Below, piece after piece: positions 13,972 to 22,287 of a stretch of DNA of 22,287 nt. The position numbers and the translations under genes were made by a program. How positions within the stretch are numbered: position 1 is the stretch's first letter; each line of letters begins with the position of its first letter. Source of the stretch: Sphingomonadaceae bacterium (GTDB lineage Bacteria > Pseudomonadota > Alphaproteobacteria > Sphingomonadales > Sphingomonadaceae); contig JAFARM010000237.1 of assembly GCA_019245455.1 (NCBI GenBank), positions 1 to 22,287 on the forward strand. Reading direction: 5' to 3'. The notes under the pieces were generated by a model. That model did no database searches. It saw only the letters and a list, made by a program, of their open reading frames with translations, and had not been told where the DNA came from.

Positions 13972-15396
13972 TCAAGCGGGATCCGGCCCCAGCATCGCCT
14001 CGGCGCGGACGATCCGCCGGAACCGGGCCTCGTCGATCAGGTCGAGCGCCAGCGCGGCCTCGAGCAGCGTGCCGCCGGTCTTGTGCGCGTGCTTGGCGAT
14101 CCTGGCCGCGTTGTCGTAGCCGATCTCGGGCGCGAGCGCCGTCACCAGCATCAGCGAGCGGTCGACCAGCTCGGCGATGCGCGCACGGTTCGGCTCGGTG
14201 CCGGCGACGCAGCGGTCGGCGAAGCTGACGCAGGCGTCGGCGAGCAGGCGCACCGACTGCAGCACGGCGGCGGCGATCACCGGCTTGAAGACGTTCAGCT
14301 CCATGTGCCCCTGCGCGCCGCCGATCGTGACGGCGACGTGGTTGCCCATAACGCGGGCGGCGACCATGGTCAGCGCCTCCGCCTGCGTCGGGTTGACCTT
14401 GCCCGGCATGATCGAGCTGCCCGGCTCGTTTTCGGGCAGGCTGAGCTCGCCGAGGCCCGAGCGCGGGCCGGACCCCAGCAGGCGGAAGTCGTTGGCGATC
14501 TTGGTCAGGCTGACGGCGAGCACGTTCAATGCGCCCGACACCTCGACCATCGTGTCGTGGGTCGCCAGCGCCTCGAACTTGTTCGGCGCGGTGACGAAAG
14601 GCAGGCCGGTCAGGACGCCGAGCTCGGCGGCGATCGCCTCGGCGAACCCGGCCTTGGTGTTGAGCCCGGTGCCCACCGCCGTCCCACCCTGCGCCAGCTC
14701 GTGCAGGTGCGGCAGCGTCGCCTCGACGCGCCTGATCCCGGCGGCGACCTGCGCGGCATAGCCGCCGACCTCCTGCCCCAGGCTGACCGGCGTCGCGTCC
14801 TGCAGGTGGGTGCGGCCGATCTTGACGATGTCGGCCCACGCCTCCGCCTTGGCAGCGAGCGTGGCGTGGAGGTGGCGCAGCGCGGGGAGCAGGCGGGCGT
14901 CGATCTCGCGCGCGGCGGCGACGTGCATCGCGGTCGGGAAGGTGTCGTTCGACGAGGCGCCGGCGTTGACGTGGTCGTTGGGGTGGACCGGCGACTTGCC
15001 GCCGCGGGTGCCCGTCAGCAGCTCGTTGGCGCGGCCGGCGATGACCTCGTTGGCGTTCATGTTCGACTGGGTGCCCGACCCCGTCTGCCAGATGACGAGG
15101 GGGAACTGGTCGTCCCACTTACCGGCCGCGACCTCGCCCGCCGCCTGCTCGATGCACGGGGCGAGGTTGTCGTCGAGGACGCCGAGGCGCGCGTTGACCC
15201 GGGCGGCGGCCTGCTTGACGAGGCCGAGGGCGTGGACCAGCGGCAGCGGCATCCGCTCGCCCGTCTCCGGCCGCGCCGCCTCGGGGTCGGTGCCGATGGG
15301 GAAGTTGCCGATCGACCGCTGCGTCTGCGCGCCCCAGTAGACGGCGGCGTCGACGTCGATGGGGCCGAAGCTGTCGCTCTCGCTGCGCGTGGTCAT
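13972..15396 (-). CDS. fumC: Class II fumarate hydratase
   Basis: Interconverts fumarate and L-malate in the TCA cycle; iron-free homotetramer of the aspartase/fumarase superfamily. The 474-residue length is normal. Signatures are [20 protein letters not shown] (substrate site), [37 protein letters not shown], and [17 protein letters not shown] starting near residue 326 with the catalytic Ser. [17 protein letters not shown] is also typical of FumC rather than aspartase. The ATG at 15396 has GAAGAGGAGA upstream; the frame continues upstream only through non-coding sequence. It is 61 bp after sspB and may be read from the same transcript. Confidence 0.96.
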   Translation of the reverse strand: MTTRSESDSFGPIDVDAAVYWGAQTQRSIGNFPIGTDPEAARPETGERMPLPLVHALGLVKQAAARVNARLGVLDDNLAPCIEQAAGEVAAGKWDDQFPLVIWQTGSGTQSNMNANEVIAGRANELLTGTRGGKSPVHPNDHVNAGASSNDTFPTAMHVAAAREIDARLLPALRHLHATLAAKAEAWADIVKIGRTHLQDATPVSLGQEVGGYAAQVAAGIRRVEATLPHLHELAQGGTAVGTGLNTKAGFAEAIAAELGVLTGLPFVTAPNKFEALATHDTMVEVSGALNVLAVSLTKIANDFRLLGSGPRSGLGELSLPENEPGSSIMPGKVNPTQAEALTMVAARVMGNHVAVTIGGAQGHMELNVFKPVIAAAVLQSVRLLADACVSFADRCVAGTEPNRARIAELVDRSLMLVTALAPEIGYDNAARIAKHAHKTGGTLLEAALALDLIDEARFRRIVRAEAMLGPDPA

Positions 15397-15410
15397 CGCC
15401 GTCTCCTCTT

Positions 15411-15437
15411 CCCGCCCGCTTTCGCGGGGTTGGCGGG
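15411..15437. repeat. Short palindrome resembling a family B arm
   Basis: CCCGCC and GGCGGG bracket CGCTTTCGCGGGG, the core of a family B arm. It lies in the gap between sspB and fumC, about 15 bases upstream of the fumC ATG. Probably a remnant; the second arm is absent. Confidence 0.5.
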
Positions 15438-15457
15438 ATGGATCAAGCGTCGCCTGG

Positions 15458-15928
15458 CTATTTCTTGCGGAAACGGTCGAGCGTGACGACGTTCGATCCA
15501 TCGCCCGGCGGTGGCACCGGCGCGGGCTCGGGGACTGGCTCGGGGGCCGCCGCGACCTCGCCCGCCTGGAACTGCAGATGGAAATCGACCGCGGGATCGA
15601 CGAAGCCGGTGACCGCGGCGAACGGGATCGACAGCTTCGCCGGCACCTGATTGAAGCTCAATCCGATGGTGAAGCGCTCGTCGGTGATCGCAAGGTCCCA
15701 GTAGCGATGCTGGATGACGATGGTCATTTCGTCGGGATAGCGTTCGAGCAGGTGCTTCGGCATCTCGACGCCGGGGAAGCGCGTGCGGAAGGCGATGTAG
15801 AAATGATGCGCGCCGGGCAGCCCGCCCTCGGCATCGACCCGTTCAAGCACCCGCCGCACGACCGACCGCAACGCCGCCTGGACGATCTCGTCGTACGGGA
15901 TCAGGCTTTCGACGGTGGTGTCGTTCAC
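15458..15928 (-). CDS. sspB: SspB family ClpXP adaptor
   Basis: An adaptor that binds ssrA-tagged proteins and hands them to the ClpXP protease; this is the alphaproteobacterial version. It has 156 residues. The folded domain runs from [17 protein letters not shown] through [31 protein letters not shown] and [35 protein letters not shown]. An Ala/Pro/Glu linker and a basic tail [10 protein letters not shown] follow; the tail is the part expected to dock on ClpX. GTG at 15928 is chosen because GGAG lies nine bases upstream; a TTG at 15937 would touch that site. It is the first protein gene downstream of ssrA, which encodes the tag it reads. Confidence 0.92.
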   Translation of the reverse strand: MNDTTVESLIPYDEIVQAALRSVVRRVLERVDAEGGLPGAHHFYIAFRTRFPGVEMPKHLLERYPDEMTIVIQHRYWDLAITDERFTIGLSFNQVPAKLSIPFAAVTGFVDPAVDFHLQFQAGEVAAAPEPVPEPAPVPPPGDGSNVVTLDRFRKK

Positions 15929-15986
15929 TGGGGGCAACTCCGGGGCCGGTCGCCTAGGTGGCGCGGGCGCGAGAGTCGGTCAAGGC

Positions 15987-16110
15987 CCTCCCCTCCCGCT
16001 TGCAGGAGGGGCCGCGGGTGGGGTGCGAGTAACTGCGATCTCTCGCACCGCCCCACCCCCGGGCCGCGCGTTCCGCGCGTCTCTCGCCCCTCCCGCAAGC
16101 GGGAGGGGAG
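15987..16110. repeat. Palindromic repeat family D
   Basis: Left hairpin CCCCTCCCGCTTGCAGGAGGGG, then GGTGGGGTGCGAG; right half in inverted order with CTCGCACCGCCCCACC and the perfect hairpin CCCCTCCCGCAAGCGGGAGGGG at 16087-16108. Together the halves form a long stem. It occupies the 276-bp interval between the end of ssrA and sspB. The design resembles family C but the sequence differs. Confidence 0.78.
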
Positions 16111-16123
16111 CACAAGGTGGGGA

Positions 16124-16199
16124 GCTTCTGTTGCTCGGGGCTCCCCGTCCCGCCGGTGTCCGCTTCTGTTGCCCGGGGCGGCCCGTCCCGCGCTTTCGG
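16124..16199. repeat. Two tandem 38-bp units after ssrA
   Basis: GCTTCTGTTGC.CGGGGC recurs at 16124 and 16162, and both units continue with CCCGTCCCGC. On the ssrA strand these G-rich units lie right after the tmRNA coding piece and could act in 3'-end formation. No T-run follows them. Confidence 0.55.
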
Positions 16200-16204
16200 C
16201 CAGT

Positions 16205-16469
16205 GTAACTAGCTCCGTTAGGAGCTTAGGTTACGCTGCGATCGCGAATGCCTCGTTGTCGTTGGCATTTCTCTGGTTTGAATGGTTTAACGGCGCATTC
16301 AGGCCGGGCGAAGGCAGTCGTCTTTCAACACACGTCGATCCTGTTTCGGCCCCTCGTCCTCCCCGCGACAACCGGGGGATGATGGTGGAGCCGCCGGGTA
16401 CCGCCCCCGGGTCCGCTGTGCCTATGCAACGATACGATTTATCGCCGTAGTTACCCGTTGCCGGGTGAC
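16205..16469 (-). ncRNA. ssrA: tmRNA, circularly permuted two-piece form
   Basis: Ribosome-rescue RNA with tRNA-like and mRNA-like parts. The acceptor piece is first: from about 16469 to the encoded CCA at 16387-16385, ending CGGCTCC-ACCA. A spacer follows (16384-16354). The coding piece starts at 16353 with GGGGCCGAAACAGGATCGAC and includes the tag reading frame. GGGGCCG pairs with CGGCTCC over seven positions, with a G-U at the third pair, the alanine identity signal. The acceptor piece starts with a hairpin ACCCG-GCAA-CGGGT. A T-arm stem CCGGG/CCCGG encloses the loop GGCGGTA. AGCTCC-TAAC-GGAGCT follows the tag stop. The outer ends are estimated; the spacer must be cut out to give the two-piece molecule known in alphaproteobacteria. 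sspB lies downstream. Confidence 0.93.
16231..16266 (-). other. tmRNA tag reading frame, ANDNEAFAIAA
   Basis: Eleven codons and a TAA stop inside the coding piece of ssrA encode A-N-D-N-E-A-F-A-I-A-A. ANDN is typical of alphaproteobacterial tags; the final hydrophobic-Ala-Ala is the ClpX recognition end. The resume codon is inferred to be GCC from alignment of the tag with known ones. Confidence 0.92.
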
Positions 16470-16475
16470 AGCGGA

Positions 16476-16504
16476 CATATAGCGCGGCGGCGCGAAACGT
16501 TCCA
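16476..16504 (-). promoter_or_regulatory. ssrA: Possible ssrA promoter
   Basis: On the minus strand TGGAAC (16504-16499) and TATATG (16481-16476) are separated by 17 bases and lie at the right distance from the first tmRNA hairpin, giving a start near 16469. The -10 box is a fair match to TATAAT, the -35 box a weak one. The region is bounded upstream by the glycosyltransferase stop at 16514. Confidence 0.5.
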
Positions 16505-16513
16505 GTGGGTCCC

Positions 16514-17722
16514 TCAGGCGGCGCGGAGCGCGGTCGCGACCTTGTCGACGATCGGCTGCCACGCCGATTGCGGAACCAGCGTCGGCGCGGCGACGAGCGC
16601 CCGATAGCGTTCCAGCATCGCGCCGTTGATCTCGTCGGCGTCGTAGCGCCGGCTGAGCGTGAGGCCGGCATCGCCCGCCATCGCCGCGGCGCGCGGATCG
16701 GTCAGATACGTCGTCAACGCGTCCGCATAGCCGGCGATGTCGCCCGGTGCGACGAGCAGTCCCGAGATGCCGTGGTGGACGAGGTTCGATGTCCCCGTCG
16801 CCCGTGCGCCGACAACGGGCAGGCCGGACGCCATCGCTTCCAGCGTGACGTTGCCGAACGTCTCGGTCGTCGACGGGTTGAACAGCAGGTCGGCCGAGGC
16901 ATAAGCGATCGCCAATTCGGCATCGGCGAGGTGGCCGGTGAAGATCGCCTGCGGCATCCGCGCCGCCGCCCAGGCGCGCGCCGGGCCGTCACCGACGATC
17001 AGCACGCGGTGGCCGACGCCCTGCGCCGTCAGGCGGTCGACCGTGTCGGCGAAGACGTCGAGCCCCTTTTCAATGACCAGCCGGCCGACAAAGGCGATGA
17101 CGCGCTCGTCGTCGGCGATGCCGTGCGCCTGCCGCCAGGCGAGCGAGCGGCAGCCGGGGTTGAAGACGGCGGGATCGACGCCGCGGCTCCAGATCTTGAC
17201 CGCCGTCGACATCCGGTCGGCGCGAAGCTGCTCGGCCATCGATTCCGACGGGGCATAGATCTCGGGCAGATCCTGATACAGGTTGCGCATCACCTGGGCC
17301 ACGGTGCGGGTGACGAAGCCCAGGTTGTAGTAGGAGAAGTACGTGTCGAAGCGGGTGTGGACCGAGGCGACGACGGGGATGCCGCGCGCCCTGCCCCAAC
17401 GCTTGGCGAGGAAGGCGACGCGGTCGGGCGCGGACAGGTGGATCAGATTCGGGGCGAACGCCTCGAGATCGCGGCGCGCGGCCCCGTTCAGCGCCCAGGC
17501 GACGCGGTAGTCGCCGCGGCCGGGGAACTTGAACGACGGCACCGAAATCAGCGTGCCGGTGGGCGGGAAGGCCGGCGTCTTGCTCGTCGGCGAATAGACG
17601 CGGACGGCGACACCCTGCCGCTCGAGATAGCCGACAAGACGGTTGAGCGTTCGGTTCGCCCCATCCTGGATATAGTTATAGTTACCCGAAAAGAGCGCAA
17701 CGCGAAGCTGGTCCTGGCGCAC
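16514..17722 (-). CDS. GT4-like (GT-B fold) glycosyltransferase
   Basis: A 402-residue retaining glycosyltransferase of the GT4 type. The N-terminal Rossmann half begins RVALFSGNYNYIQDGANRTLNRLV, with the Gly-rich acceptor-side loop; SVHTRFDTYFSYY and SRGVDPAVFNPG follow. The nucleotide-sugar half has FVGRLVIEKGLDVF, LIVGDGPA and the E-x7-E motif TETFGNVTLEAMASGLPVV near residues 284-302. This pattern is close to mannosyl- or sulfoquinovosyl/glucosyl-lipid transferases, but donor and acceptor cannot be named. No transmembrane segment is obvious, so it is probably at the cytoplasmic face. The GTG at 17722 is preferred because AGGA is nine bases upstream; an upstream ATG at 17938 adds about 72 residues without family character. 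Confidence 0.9.
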   Translation of the reverse strand: MRQDQLRVALFSGNYNYIQDGANRTLNRLVGYLERQGVAVRVYSPTSKTPAFPPTGTLISVPSFKFPGRGDYRVAWALNGAARRDLEAFAPNLIHLSAPDRVAFLAKRWGRARGIPVVASVHTRFDTYFSYYNLGFVTRTVAQVMRNLYQDLPEIYAPSESMAEQLRADRMSTAVKIWSRGVDPAVFNPGCRSLAWRQAHGIADDERVIAFVGRLVIEKGLDVFADTVDRLTAQGVGHRVLIVGDGPARAWAAARMPQAIFTGHLADAELAIAYASADLLFNPSTTETFGNVTLEAMASGLPVVGARATGTSNLVHHGISGLLVAPGDIAGYADALTTYLTDPRAAAMAGDAGLTLSRRYDADEINGAMLERYRALVAAPTLVPQSAWQPIVDKVATALRAA

Positions 17723-18060
17723 TGGGCGGCATCCTCTCGGGTCCGGGCTGACGATAGGTACGTCGCCATTATGACTTTGATGGGGCAACGCGCGGGCGGC
17801 GACTTCGGCTGCATCATCGGCGCAAGTGGGCGAAATCGGCATCATCCGCCGGCAAGTGGCACGGACGAGGGGGTGTAGGACAGCGGATTGTGAAGGTCGC
17901 GCGGACGTTGGACGCAACAAAGCGGCACGCCGCGGCAAAGCCGCGCCGTCGGACGGGTCCGGCGGGTGTGGCCCGCCGGCCGGCCGGCCGGGCGTCGCGC
18001 GAGTCCGGTCAGTACCGGACGAACGTCGAGGAACGTTCGTCCGCTACCGACCGGCCGCGC
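17723..18060. other. Intergenic stretch between rpoC and the glycosyltransferase gene
   Basis: 338 bp with no gene I can support. Near rpoC it holds two strong hairpins (see the terminator entry) and a (CCGG)n run around 17976-17991. Nearer the glycosyltransferase, CATAAT on the minus strand (17773-17768) is a fair -10 box, but no good -35 box lies 16-18 bases upstream. Confidence 0.55.
17959..18054 (-). terminator. Probable rpoC 3' hairpins (terminator or processing site)
   Basis: Two inverted repeats follow the rpoC stop codon. GGACGAACG (18017-18025) and CGTTCGTCC (18034-18042) are a perfect nine-base pair with an eight-base loop, extended beyond an internal loop by CCGGTC (18005-18010) and GACCGG (18049-18054). 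CCGGCGGG (17959-17966) and CCCGCCGG (17972-17979) form a second stem. There is no T-run after either on the minus strand, so intrinsic termination is uncertain. Confidence 0.5.

Positions 18061-22287
<4,227 letters not shown>

Noticed and set aside
13837..15486. Plus-strand open frame of 549 codons opposite fumC
   Set aside because: fumC on the minus strand has all family signatures. The opposite frame has no recognisable domain.
16385..16469. A stand-alone tRNA ending in CCA
   Set aside because: Only a T-arm and the 3' acceptor strand are present; the 5' partner GGGGCCG is in the downstream coding piece, which identifies a permuted tmRNA.
16505..17878. Plus-strand open frame of 457 codons opposite the glycosyltransferase gene
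   Set aside because: The minus-strand product has glycosyltransferase motifs. This frame is Arg/Val/Asp-rich without structure.
17959..18054. Riboswitch or RNA gene in the GC-rich hairpin region after rpoC
   Set aside because: Only simple hairpins are visible; no known aptamer core was recognised and the position after a stop codon suits a terminator or processing site.

Overview
This is a GC-rich stretch of an alphaproteobacterial chromosome, most likely from Sphingomonadales (Sphingomonadaceae-like). The lineage signs are a circularly permuted two-piece tmRNA gene with an ANDN-type tag, an alphaproteobacterial-type SspB, a DUF3035/BamF lipoprotein next to lspA, and many dispersed palindromic repeats between genes. 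Every protein gene I accept is on the minus strand, so the window reads from right (5') to left (3'). The long plus-strand frames are high-GC shadows.

Layout from the right edge, in transcription order: rpoC (lacking only about nine N-terminal codons); a 338-bp spacer with strong hairpins; a GT4-like glycosyltransferase; ssrA (acceptor piece, spacer, then coding piece); a repeat-rich spacer; sspB; fumC; a Phd/VapC-type toxin-antitoxin pair whose toxin stop overlaps the gmk start; gmk; an aldehyde dehydrogenase; a DUF559 nuclease-like gene held between two inverted repeat halves; a nitronate monooxygenase-like flavoprotein; thyA; a secreted DUF885 metallopeptidase-like protein; folA; a non-coding stretch with a duplicated folA tail and palindromes; then ribF-ileS-lspA-bamF. 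At the left edge is a duplicated non-coding repeat module and a small secreted protein of unknown function.

Functional groupings: ssrA and sspB make the ribosome-rescue degradation tag and its ClpXP adaptor. thyA and folA form the thymidylate/folate cycle. ribF-ileS-lspA is a widely conserved operon, and here the lipoprotein signal peptidase gene is followed by a gene for a lipoprotein (BamF).

Four families of palindromic repeats are visible. Family A has arms reading ATGCTGGCG..CCAGCAT. Family B is a hairpin pair with arms CCCCGCGAAAGCGGGG. Family C has arms CCCTCTCCC..GGGAGAGGG followed by a second hairpin and AGGGTGAGGG. Family D has arms CCCCTCCCGC..GCGGGAGGGG. Family C is the most interesting: one complete copy is inserted in frame inside ileS, and another is split into its two halves with a DUF559 nuclease-like gene exactly between them. 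This suggests an undescribed nuclease-associated palindromic element with both a gene-bearing and a gene-less form. No search or folding program could be run; all alignments and counts were done by eye.
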